Shown one piece after another: positions 8,820 to 16,270 of a DNA stretch of 31,626 nucleotides. Source of the DNA: CAYTLW01 sp964438735. GTDB taxonomy: Bacteria > Myxococcota_A > UBA9042. Positions within the stretch are counted from its first letter, which is position 1. Each line of letters starts with the position of its first letter. The stretch is from NCBI GenBank assembly GCA_964438735.1, contig CAYTLW010000092.1, forward strand, positions 1 to 31,626, given 5' to 3'. The translations under genes and the position numbers were made by a program. The notes under the pieces are model-generated. The model saw only the letters and a list, made by a program, of their open reading frames with translations. It made no database searches and was not told where the DNA came from.

Positions 8820-9605
8820 TCAGCGGCCCAGCACGACGATGACCCAGACGTCGTAGAGCGCGTGTGTCCAGGCGGCGACCGCGAATCCTCGACCGAGGAA
8901 CAAGGCGGCGAAGAGGAGGCCGGCGAAGGTGCGAAACAAGAACGCAGAGAAGCGAAACGGCTCGACCAGGTGGTGGGCAGCGGAAAACACGAGAGAACTG
9001 ACCACAACGATCACCAGCAGGCGGCTGGTGCGTGCGCGCCACTCCGACCCCAGGAGGACCCGCGCGACCCCTGCGATGCCCACGAGGCGAAAGACCAGCT
9101 CCTCGTGCAGGCCGGCGCCGGCGGAGATAAAGAGGCCAGCGACCGGGCCGATCGAGCGATCCATGGACAGGGGCAGCGCCGCCAGGTGGAAAGCTTCGAG
9201 CACATTGCGGGTGAGATAGGAGGAGAGCGTGCCGGTGACGATGGCGTAGACCGCACACTCGGCGATCAGGGGCAGAAAGTAGCGCCCGTCGAAGCGATTG
9301 CTGCGCTTGAGCCAGGCGATCAGGCCGAGGTTGAGTAGCAGCAAGATGCCGTAGAAGAGGGCGTAGGGTTGCCAGCCGCTGGCGTCGAAACTGTTGAACG
9401 CCCACGAAAGACCTGTGGAGACGATGTCCACGCCATTGCGGGTCTCCGGCAGGATGATCGAGCCCAGGCCGTAGAAGGTCAGCAGAGGCAGGGTGAGTGC
9501 GGCGGCGGTCAGGGGCGATCGAGTCGCGGTGAAATACGCTGCCAGGCGGCCGGTCGGCTTGTCCGAGGCGCGCTTGTCTGCGCCCTTGTCGGAACGTTTC
9601 ACCAT
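8820..9605 (-). CDS. CPBP-family intramembrane glutamic protease
   Basis: A 261-residue polytopic membrane protein. The three CPBP (Abi/Rce1-like) motifs are present in order: HEELVFR with the catalytic pair Glu168-Glu169 and Arg173, FSAAHH with His211, and HALYD with His248 and Asp252. These residues line the active site in this family, which cleaves peptides within the membrane; some members process prenylated or secreted peptides. The substrate here is unknown. The N-terminal 20 residues are basic and probably cytoplasmic. The gene is last in a three-gene minus-strand operon, and its ATG overlaps the end of the phosphoesterase gene by 7 nt, which implies translational coupling. Confidence 0.88.
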   Translation of the reverse strand: MVKRSDKGADKRASDKPTGRLAAYFTATRSPLTAAALTLPLLTFYGLGSIILPETRNGVDIVSTGLSWAFNSFDASGWQPYALFYGILLLLNLGLIAWLKRSNRFDGRYFLPLIAECAVYAIVTGTLSSYLTRNVLEAFHLAALPLSMDRSIGPVAGLFISAGAGLHEELVFRLVGIAGVARVLLGSEWRARTSRLLVIVVVSSLVFSAAHHLVEPFRFSAFLFRTFAGLLFAALFLGRGFAVAAWTHALYDVWVIVVLGR

Positions 9606-10597
9606 GGCAGGCGACTGTCGAGGGCGCGCTCGACGAGATCGTCTCGTTCCGGCACGAATGCGCCGCGGTCGGGTTGCCAGACGAAGGCACGGGCGGTAAT
9701 CCCGCCCTCGGTGTCCAGATCGATGGTGTTGAAGTGCGCGAAGTGGCTCCGATCGGGTCGATTCCAGGTCGAGGAACCGCAGCCGAGCACGGGGATGGCT
9801 CGGCCTTCTTCGCCGTCGGGCGCCGGCGCCATCAGGTGATGCTGGTTGGGGTCGTGACTATGTCCGTGCAGGATCAAGGTCGCCCCCATCCGGCGTAGCG
9901 CGGCCACCAAGCGAGGTCGATCGACCAACTGCGCGGTCCGTTCGTGCAGGGGGCTGCGGCGGTGCAGATTGTGGTGCAGCAGGACGATCCGGTGACGCAC
10001 GCTTGCCGGCTCGTCGGCGCGGGCTGCGGCCATCCTGGCGAGCTGCGTCGAGCCGATGACTCCTTGGGCCACCAGCGGTCCGGTGGGCACGCCGCTGGAC
10101 AGGGCGTAGATGCGCACGTGCTCATTGACGTCCCGGATGACCGGCCAGGCGCCGCGGCCGGCGGCGACCGCGGAGTCGATCGCCGAGGGATCGGCACCGG
10201 CTTCGACGAGCCACGGGCCGAACCAGCGTTCGAAGCGGCCGCTGCGCAGGGCGCCGCGGGTATAGACGTCGTGATTGCCCGGGATCAGGGTCACGCGCTC
10301 GGGTCCGCCGATGGCTTCGACGAGGTCGCGGGCGCACTGGAATTCGCCGTCCAGGGAGAGGTTGGTCAGATCTCCGGTGATGGCGACGTGATCCACGCCA
10401 GCTTTGGCCAGCGCAGCAGGCAGGGCGTCGGCGATGGCGCGGGAGTGGGCGCCGCGTCGGCCAAGGGCCAGGTTGGCCAGCCCGGTCACACGTTTGCTGG
10501 CCCAGGCGCGCAGGGGCACGCCGGCCAGGTGCAGCAGGTGCAGGTCGCTGATATGGCCCAGTCGCAACGCCGAGTGCTTGCCCATCGATGATCCCAT
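9599..10597 (-). CDS. Calcineurin-like metallophosphoesterase
   Basis: A 332-residue soluble protein with the full set of dinuclear metal motifs: DLH (Asp18, His20), GDLTN (Asp76), GNHD (107-110), LLHHN (His208-209) and GHSH (245-248). This is the layout of class III cyclic-nucleotide phosphodiesterase-like (CpdA-like) enzymes. The actual substrate could be a cyclic nucleotide, a phosphodiester or a phosphoprotein. The ATG at 10597 overlaps the upstream aminotransferase stop as TGATG, the reason for choosing it over the in-frame TTG at 10600; a third candidate is ATG at 10585. It sits between an aminotransferase and a CPBP protease with no spacing, so the three are co-expressed. Confidence 0.9.
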   Translation of the reverse strand: MGSSMGKHSALRLGHISDLHLLHLAGVPLRAWASKRVTGLANLALGRRGAHSRAIADALPAALAKAGVDHVAITGDLTNLSLDGEFQCARDLVEAIGGPERVTLIPGNHDVYTRGALRSGRFERWFGPWLVEAGADPSAIDSAVAAGRGAWPVIRDVNEHVRIYALSSGVPTGPLVAQGVIGSTQLARMAAARADEPASVRHRIVLLHHNLHRRSPLHERTAQLVDRPRLVAALRRMGATLILHGHSHDPNQHHLMAPAPDGEEGRAIPVLGCGSSTWNRPDRSHFAHFNTIDLDTEGGITARAFVWQPDRGAFVPERDDLVERALDSRLPW

Positions 10598-11805
10598 CAA
10601 CCCGATGCCGGGTCGCCGCCGTCGCGAGGTCCCTTCCGCAAACGATCGAGGGCGCCATTGAGCCTGTCGATGGCCACGGAGAGGGTCTCCGATGGCACCG
10701 ACATGTAGCAGAGTCTTACAGACCGCTGCCAGTGATGACCGAATGCGCTGCCCGGGCAGAGGGAGACGCCGTCGTCGAGCAGCTCCACCAGCCAGGCGAG
10801 CAGATCACGGTCGCCGAGCTCTTCGGACAGATCAACGAAGACGAAGCCGCCACCGCTTGCGGGTGTGAATCGAGCCTGAAGTCCGCTGGCGACCAGGTCG
10901 GCTGCATCGCTGTAGGTCTGGCGCGCGTTGGCGACCCAATCGTCGCCCTGCTCGATGGCCAACTGGACCATGCGCTGGCAGGCTTCGGGCACGTTGTACA
11001 CGTTGTGCGTGGTCACCCGGCGGGCGCTCTCGAGCCAGGATGGATGGCCGACGAGGAAGCCCACCCGCAGTCCGGCCATGGCGTAGCTCTTGGACGCTGT
11101 GTAGATCGAAGCGGTGCGCTCGGACATGCCCGGCAGGTCGGCAATAAATCGGTGTTCGTGGGGCGCGAAGGCGTAATCGCCATAGGCCTCGTCGCTGATG
11201 GCCCATAGGTCGTGCTGACAACAGAACGCCGCCAGATCGTTGCATTGTTGAGCGTCGAGCACGGCACCGGAAGGGTTGTTCGGCGAGCAGATGTACAGCG
11301 CCGCCGTGCGCTCGTTTGCGTGGGGGGCGAGCACCTCGGCGACGCCGCGACCGGCGTGCAGCTCCGGGTAGAAGGGCACCTCAACCGGGATCGCGCCAAG
11401 GGCGGTGATCATGCCGCGCACCAGGGGCCAGAAGGGCGACAGGAGCAGGACCTCCTCACCGGGCAGGACGAAAGTGTTCAGGGCTGTGGAGACCGCGCCG
11501 GTGGCGCCGACCGTGATGTGCACGCGATCGAGGTCCAGGTCTCGCTTGCCCAGTCGGGTCCAGCGATCGCAGAAGGCGCCGCGCAGTCCGGGCAGGCCAT
11601 TGGGCGCCGAGTAGGCGTAGATGCTGTCGCCGAAGGAAGGGGCAACGTCCTGCAAACGGGCGGCATCGGGCGGCGACAGGAAGGTATCGCCGATGTGCAA
11701 AGGGATGGGCTTTTCCGCCATCTGGCCGATGATCGGCAGCAGCCGGGTGAAGACCGCGGGTTGCAGCGCGGCGGAGTTCGGATTCGTTTGTGGATGTCTC
11801 GGCAT
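10597..11805 (-). CDS. PLP-dependent aminotransferase, class I/II
   Basis: A 402-residue fold-type I aminotransferase. Visible features are SPNNPSG (the Asn-Pro loop near 174-180), SDEAYGD (Asp205, binds the PLP pyridine nitrogen) and SKSYAMAGLRVG, where Lys239 is the expected Schiff-base lysine. The C-terminal VRLCYM supplies the likely carboxylate-binding Arg. The amino-acid substrate cannot be told from the sequence; aspartate or aromatic/alanine-type members look alike. It is the first gene of the minus-strand operon and is divergent from the yfgM-like gene. No good Shine-Dalgarno precedes the ATG at 11805, so the start is less certain than the family. Confidence 0.9.
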   Translation of the reverse strand: MPRHPQTNPNSAALQPAVFTRLLPIIGQMAEKPIPLHIGDTFLSPPDAARLQDVAPSFGDSIYAYSAPNGLPGLRGAFCDRWTRLGKRDLDLDRVHITVGATGAVSTALNTFVLPGEEVLLLSPFWPLVRGMITALGAIPVEVPFYPELHAGRGVAEVLAPHANERTAALYICSPNNPSGAVLDAQQCNDLAAFCCQHDLWAISDEAYGDYAFAPHEHRFIADLPGMSERTASIYTASKSYAMAGLRVGFLVGHPSWLESARRVTTHNVYNVPEACQRMVQLAIEQGDDWVANARQTYSDAADLVASGLQARFTPASGGGFVFVDLSEELGDRDLLAWLVELLDDGVSLCPGSAFGHHWQRSVRLCYMSVPSETLSVAIDRLNGALDRLRKGPRDGGDPASG

Positions 11806-11838
11806 GTGGCGTCAGCGGGTCGATCGGTGCACGATCGC

Positions 11839-11868
11839 TTGACAAGGCCGGTAGTTTCGCACTATCGC
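11839..11868 (+). promoter_or_regulatory. Candidate sigma70-type promoter for the yfgM-like/bamB-like genes
   Basis: A perfect -35 hexamer TTGACA (11839-11844) is followed after 18 bp by TATCGC (11863-11868), a weak -10. It lies in the short divergent spacer ahead of the ATG at 11901. The weak -10 keeps this tentative. Confidence 0.4.
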
Positions 11869-11900
11869 CCACGGCCGGCAAATGGCAACGGAGACCCAAC

Positions 11901-12686
11901 ATGGCCCGTCGAGTACGAAAGACCTACAAGCAGAAGCAGCGCGACCTCGAAGCCCCCGAAATCATCGAGGAGCAGCTCTGGTCGCTCACGGATTGGATGG
12001 AGCAGAACTGGCGGCCGGTGGTCGGCATCGTCGGCGGAATCGCGCTGATCTGGGGCGCCGTGGGGCTCTACCAGATCATGTCCGAGTCCTCGACCCGCGC
12101 CGACGCGGCCATCACGGCGTCGGTATTTGAGGCCGCAGGACGTTCGATCTACGTGCCGCCGTCTGACCTGCAGGGCGAGGATCCCAATCGCCCGCTGGGC
12201 CAGACCTGGGGCAGCGAGAAGGAACGGTCGGCGGCGATCGTGGCCGCGGCTGCCGGTGCCGAGGACGAGGCGGGCGGCCTGATCGGCGTACTCGCCGGTG
12301 CGGCGCAGGCGCGTCAGGGCGACTACAAGAGCCAGCTGGCGGCGGTGGACAAGGCGCTTCCTGCCCAGGAAGGCAAGGGCATGGAGCTGCCCTTGCGCGA
12401 GCAACGGGCAGCGGCGTTGACCGGCTTGAAGCGATTCGATGAAGCCGCGGCCGAGTGGCAGAAGATCGCCGCACTGACGCCGACCGCGTTCGGCAAGGCC
12501 TCAGCCCAGGTGCATATCGGCGACCTGTACAGCCCGAATGTGGGGGTCGGCAAAGCCGATGCGGCCAAGGCGAAGGCGGCCTATGCGGCGGCCTTGAAGG
12601 CGGCAAAACCCGGCGACAAGGAGCCGGCTGACGGCCCGCTGGGCTTCGTCTTCGCCGAGGCGAGCACCAAGCTCGCAGGTCTGTAG
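11901..12686 (+). CDS. YfgM-like membrane-anchored tetratricopeptide protein
   Basis: A 261-residue protein. It has a basic N-terminus (MARRVRKTYK), then one transmembrane segment near 40-60 (VGIVGGIALIWGAVGLY), then an Ala-rich helical periplasmic part with TPR-like pairs (LREQRAAALTGLKRFDEAAA). This layout matches the TPR_21/YfgM family, which works as an inner-membrane periplasmic chaperone partner near SecYEG in E. coli. GGAGA lies 8 nt before the ATG at 11901; an upstream in-frame ATG at 11790 would overlap the divergent aminotransferase and adds no plausible sequence. The next gene is BamB-like, as in the E. coli yfgM-bamB order, which strengthens the call. Confidence 0.72.
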   Translation: MARRVRKTYKQKQRDLEAPEIIEEQLWSLTDWMEQNWRPVVGIVGGIALIWGAVGLYQIMSESSTRADAAITASVFEAAGRSIYVPPSDLQGEDPNRPLGQTWGSEKERSAAIVAAAAGAEDEAGGLIGVLAGAAQARQGDYKSQLAAVDKALPAQEGKGMELPLREQRAAALTGLKRFDEAAAEWQKIAALTPTAFGKASAQVHIGDLYSPNVGVGKADAAKAKAAYAAALKAAKPGDKEPADGPLGFVFAEASTKLAGL

Positions 12687-12688
12687 TC

Positions 12689-13807
12689 TTGCGGCGCATC
12701 CTGCCGGTCCTGCTGGCCGCCGTGCTCGCGGCGACGTCGATGACGACGTCGGCTGCGGCCGGCCCCAAGCTCAGCGTCGACTGGCGTCAGCGAATCGAGA
12801 CCCTGGCTCCCATGGCCTGGAAGCCGCGCCTGTGGGGCACGCCCGCCTTGTCGGCCGATGCTCGACTGCTCTACTGTCCTTCGGGTACGGGTCTGAGCGC
12901 GTTGGCGACAGTGTCCGGACAGGTAGTCTGGCAATTGAAGGACGGCGACGCGGTGCAGGGCCGCCCTGCGGTGCACGATGGCGTGGTGTACGTCATCACC
13001 GCCGGAGGAACCGTACACGCCCTCGACGGACTGAAGGGCACCTCGCGCTGGCCGCGCTCGCGGCGCCTGGACGCTGTCTCCTACGCCGACCCGACCGTGG
13101 GACCCAGACATGTATACGCCATGAGCGATCCGGGTCTGTTGACGGCTATCGATCGGCGTAACGGTGCCATCGCGTGGCGTTATGGGCGCGGATTGGCACG
13201 CGACTTCTTGATCGAGGGGCATGGCGCGGCCGTGCTGCTTGGCGACATCGTCTTCGCCGGCATGGCGGACGGCAAACTGGTCGCGCTGGCTGCACGCGAT
13301 GGCGGTCTGGTCTGGGATCGACGGCTGGGCGACGATCGCAAGGGGCCCTACACAGACGTCGATTCGACCCCTGTGCTGACCACCGTATCCGGCCGTACGG
13401 CCGTCCTGGCGGCGGCCCACAACACCGGCCTCTTCGCCCATGCCACCAAAGATGGTGAGCGGCTGTGGCGGTACGATTCCGAGGGCCTGGGACAGCTTCT
13501 GGTCAGCGGTGATCGGGTGTACGCGGTGGCTGGAAACGGCGTGTTGCACGTGGTCGACCTGGCTAGCGGTCGGCGGGTCTTTGCGCGGCGATTGGCCGGC
13601 GCACCTTCAGGTCGACTGGCCGTGGCGGGTGGCCTGCTGGTGGTGCCAACCGGCGACGGATTGCACCTGGTGGACCGCAGCAACGGCCACGGATTGTCCC
13701 GGATCATCGACGAATTCGGCTTCGCGGCGGCGCCGCTGCTGGCCGGCAGCCGCCTGTTTGCGGTATCCAATGGGGGCCTGGCCTTGTCCCTGCGACTGCG
13801 TCCCTGA
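12689..13807 (+). CDS. PQQ-type beta-propeller protein, BamB-like
   Basis: A 372-residue exported protein with a TTG start two nt after the yfgM-like stop, preceded by AGGT. Residues 1 to about 24 form a Sec signal ending TSAAA, and there is no lipobox cysteine. The rest is made of PQQ-like blades with recurring GxVxALDxxxGxxxWxx themes, for example VSGQVVWQLKDGD, GGTVHALDGLKGTSRW and RRNGAIAWRYGRG. BamB is the propeller lipoprotein of the outer-membrane BAM complex; this protein lacks the lipid anchor, so it may be a periplasmic analogue. Alternatives are a quinoprotein-like or generic PQQ-repeat protein. It is co-transcribed with the preceding gene. Confidence 0.75.
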   Translation: MRRILPVLLAAVLAATSMTTSAAAGPKLSVDWRQRIETLAPMAWKPRLWGTPALSADARLLYCPSGTGLSALATVSGQVVWQLKDGDAVQGRPAVHDGVVYVITAGGTVHALDGLKGTSRWPRSRRLDAVSYADPTVGPRHVYAMSDPGLLTAIDRRNGAIAWRYGRGLARDFLIEGHGAAVLLGDIVFAGMADGKLVALAARDGGLVWDRRLGDDRKGPYTDVDSTPVLTTVSGRTAVLAAAHNTGLFAHATKDGERLWRYDSEGLGQLLVSGDRVYAVAGNGVLHVVDLASGRRVFARRLAGAPSGRLAVAGGLLVVPTGDGLHLVDRSNGHGLSRIIDEFGFAAAPLLAGSRLFAVSNGGLALSLRLRP

Positions 13808-13853
13808 CATGGTCCGCCCTGGCGGCGGGGTCCTGGAGATGGAGGCGGTGGTG

Positions 13854-15074
13854 ATGCGAACCGATGGCTGGCTGCGCTGGACCCGAGCAACCCTGACAAC
13901 GCTGGTGGCGCTGAGCGCCCTGGCTTGCTCTCAACCCACGCCTGCGGGCCCAGGCGGCGGCACAGGTCTGCCGGATGTGGGCCTGCCGGACGCCGCAACC
14001 GGCGACGCCGACAGCGGCGCGAGCGCTGGCGACGTGACGGCCAGCGAGGTCATCGGGGATGGTGGCCCGATCCAGGCCGTGCAATGCGTTGCGCCGGGCC
14101 AGGGCGAGTGCGACGAGAACTCCGAGTGTGCCAGCGACCTGTATTGCGATGGCTGCCTACGCGAGTGCAAGAAGCCGCGCAAACAGTGCGAGCCATGCAG
14201 CCTCGATGAGCAATGCAAGAACGCCGAGGTGGGCAGCATCTGCATGCCTTTCGAGGGCGGCGGCAGTCATTGCACCATGGTCTGCGTCGGTGATTCCGGC
14301 TGCCCCAAAGGGTTTGCCTGCACCGAGTTTGCCTGGCTGAAGAACAAACAATGCATGCCCAAGACCGGCTCCTGCGCGCCCAAGTCCGGCCTGTGCAAGA
14401 ACGATGGGCAATGCCCCTACGGCACCATCTGTCAGGCCGAGTACGGCAAGTGCATCAACGGCTGCACCTCCGACAACGCCTGCTCACCGCCGCAGGTCTG
14501 CTCCCTGTTCCGCTGCACCGATCCGTGCACCTCCGACAAGGACTGCAAGGTCAAGGCCGCCGCTGCCGTGTGCGAGAACGAGCACTGCAAGATTCCGGGC
14601 GGCTGCCTGGGCCCGCCGGAGTGTCCCGAAAAGGAGACCTACTGCGACATGGAGGCGCACCTGTGCAAACCCGGCTGCAAGACGACCTTCGACTGCAAGG
14701 ACTTCTCCAAGAAGTGCCAGGGCGGAAAATGCGTCAAGGTCGGCTGCAAGGAGAACTGGGAGTGTGCCTTCGAGCAGGTCTGCGTGCCTGCGACCGGCAA
14801 GTGCAAAAAGGCCGAGGGCAAGTTCTGCGCGCCCTGCGATCCCGATGACGAAAACGCCACCGCGTGCGGCGGCAAGCCCAATCGCTGCTTCAACTTCAAG
14901 GATGAAGAGGAAAAGGAGCACAAACACTGCGGCATCGTCTGCTCGTCGGCTCCCGAAGGCCCCTGCCCGCAGGGCTACGACTGCATGGACCTGAAGGATC
15001 AGGACGGCAAGAGCCAGGGCAAGTTCTGCCTGCGCCAGTGCTGGAATTCGCCCTACCCCGACAAGAATCCCTGA
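13854..15074 (+). CDS. Cysteine-rich lipoprotein with Dickkopf-like repeats
   Basis: A 406-residue protein. The ATG at 13854 is preceded by GGAGG at an 8-nt distance; upstream in-frame ATGs at 13809 and 13839 lack this. The signal ends LSALAC with lipobox Cys25. A Gly/Asp/Ala-rich linker follows to about residue 75. The rest is dense in cysteines, with motifs such as ECDENSECASDLYCDGC, GDSGCPKGFAC and CKNDGQCPYGTIC, resembling the loosely defined cysteine-rich domains of secreted myxobacterial proteins. No catalytic motif is visible. It is probably an outer-membrane-anchored, disulfide-rich surface protein. It is not a fragment of the 1-8530 gene: its repeats are more irregular and lack the CDDGN rhythm. 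Confidence 0.85.
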   Translation: MRTDGWLRWTRATLTTLVALSALACSQPTPAGPGGGTGLPDVGLPDAATGDADSGASAGDVTASEVIGDGGPIQAVQCVAPGQGECDENSECASDLYCDGCLRECKKPRKQCEPCSLDEQCKNAEVGSICMPFEGGGSHCTMVCVGDSGCPKGFACTEFAWLKNKQCMPKTGSCAPKSGLCKNDGQCPYGTICQAEYGKCINGCTSDNACSPPQVCSLFRCTDPCTSDKDCKVKAAAAVCENEHCKIPGGCLGPPECPEKETYCDMEAHLCKPGCKTTFDCKDFSKKCQGGKCVKVGCKENWECAFEQVCVPATGKCKKAEGKFCAPCDPDDENATACGGKPNRCFNFKDEEEKEHKHCGIVCSSAPEGPCPQGYDCMDLKDQDGKSQGKFCLRQCWNSPYPDKNP

Positions 15075-15098
15075 GCCTGATGGCGCCTGTTGTGTCGG

Positions 15099-15116
15099 CA
15101 TGACAGAGCCATGACA
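15099..15116 (+). promoter_or_regulatory. Direct repeat CATGACA, 11-bp period, upstream of hemE
   Basis: CATGACA occurs at 15099-15105 and again at 15110-15116, one helical turn apart, about 70 nt before the hemE ATG. The layout is typical of a regulator site, and the second copy could also serve as a -35 (ATGACA). Which protein binds is unknown. Confidence 0.35.
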
Positions 15117-15148
15117 TCCAGTTCTGAGGCTCGTCTAGACTTCGGCCG

Positions 15149-15168
15149 AGGGGCGATGTGATGCCCCT
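15149..15168 (+). promoter_or_regulatory. Short hairpin in the hemE leader
   Basis: AGGGGC (15149-15154) pairs with GCCCCT (15163-15168) around an 8-nt loop, just before a G-rich tract and the hemE start. There is no U-tract, so it is a leader structure rather than a clear terminator. Confidence 0.3.
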
Positions 15169-15183
15169 GCGACGGGGGTAGTC

Positions 15184-16227
15184 ATGACGTGGACGGGTCG
15201 GCGACGCATCATCGCGGCGCTGCGTGGAGAGGCGGTCGATCGGCCGCCCGTGTGGATGATGCGACAGGCGGGACGCTACCTGCCGGAGTACCGGGCGCTG
15301 CGCAAGGAGCACAGCTTCCTGGAGATGGTCGGCACGCCGGCGCTGGCTGCCGAGGTGACCTTGCAACCGATCCGCCGCTTCGGCTTCGACGCGGCGATCC
15401 TGTTCTGCGACATCCTGACCATCCCCGAGGCCCTGGGGCTCGAGGTCAAGTTCCCCAAAGGCGGGCCGAAGTTGTCGCCCACGGTGCAGACCGCCGCCGA
15501 GGTGGCGGCCTTGCCGCGCCCGGATGTGGTCGCCGAGTTGGGCTACGTGGCCGACGCGATTCGAGAAATCCGACGCCTGCTGGATGACGACGTGGCGTTG
15601 CTCGGCTTCTCCGGGGCGCCCTGGACGCTGGCCACCTACATGGTGGAGGGCGGCGGTTCGAAGTCGTTCCCGACCATCCGGGCGATGATGCACCGCGAGC
15701 CTGAGACGTTGGAGGCCCTGCTGGAGCGCCTGGCGGACGTGGTGATCGACTACCTGCAGATGCAGATCGACGCCGGCGTCGACGCGGTGCAGCTCTTCGA
15801 TACCTGGGCGGGCGAGCTTCGTGCAGAAGACTACGAGCGGCTGCTGCTGCCGACCACCCGACGCATCGTGCAGACCCTGCGCGATCGCGGGGCCACCGTG
15901 GTGCTCTTTGCGCGTCACCCTGGCCACCTGTTGGAGAGCACCTTGAAGGCGGGCCCGAACGCCATCGGTGTGGACTGGCGGGTGGACCTGGCCCACGCCG
16001 CTGAACTTGCCGCTGCCGCAGGGGTGAGCCTGCAGGGCAACCTGGATCCCGCCGAGCTATTCGCCTCGCCGGCGCATATCAAGGCGCGCATCGAGGAGAT
16101 GCATCGCGCCATCGGCGGGCGCACCGGCTGGGTGGTCAATCTGGGGCATGGCATCTGGCCAGCGGCACCTATCTCGGGTGTGCAGGCGCTGGTGGATGCG
16201 GTGCATGGCCTCGGCGAGCAAGCCTAG
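15184..16227 (+). CDS. hemE: Uroporphyrinogen decarboxylase
   Basis: A 347-residue enzyme of the usual length. The family signatures are intact: PPVWMMRQAGRYLPEY near residues 21-36 (substrate-binding Arg27 and Arg31), FCDILT with the catalytic Asp76, GFSGAPWTLATYMVEGG in the middle, and NLGHGIWP near the C-terminus. It decarboxylates the four acetate side chains of uroporphyrinogen III to give coproporphyrinogen III in the cytoplasm. The ATG at 15184 follows a G-rich run. It heads a tetrapyrrole cluster, 43 nt ahead of the protoporphyrinogen oxidase gene, with hemA after that. Confidence 0.97.
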   Translation: MTWTGRRRIIAALRGEAVDRPPVWMMRQAGRYLPEYRALRKEHSFLEMVGTPALAAEVTLQPIRRFGFDAAILFCDILTIPEALGLEVKFPKGGPKLSPTVQTAAEVAALPRPDVVAELGYVADAIREIRRLLDDDVALLGFSGAPWTLATYMVEGGGSKSFPTIRAMMHREPETLEALLERLADVVIDYLQMQIDAGVDAVQLFDTWAGELRAEDYERLLLPTTRRIVQTLRDRGATVVLFARHPGHLLESTLKAGPNAIGVDWRVDLAHAAELAAAAGVSLQGNLDPAELFASPAHIKARIEEMHRAIGGRTGWVVNLGHGIWPAAPISGVQALVDAVHGLGEQA

Positions 16228-16270
16228 GCCAGTAGCCTGAATCGGGCGACGACAAGACGGGAGGACGGAC

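Noticed and set aside
11790..11900. Upstream extension of the yfgM-like protein
   Set aside because: It would overlap the divergent aminotransferase start, and a GGAGA site points to the ATG at 11901.
13440..13853. Longer N-terminus for the second cysteine-rich lipoprotein
   Set aside because: It would overlap the BamB-like gene in another frame and bury the lipoprotein signal. The GGAGG before 13854 fits.
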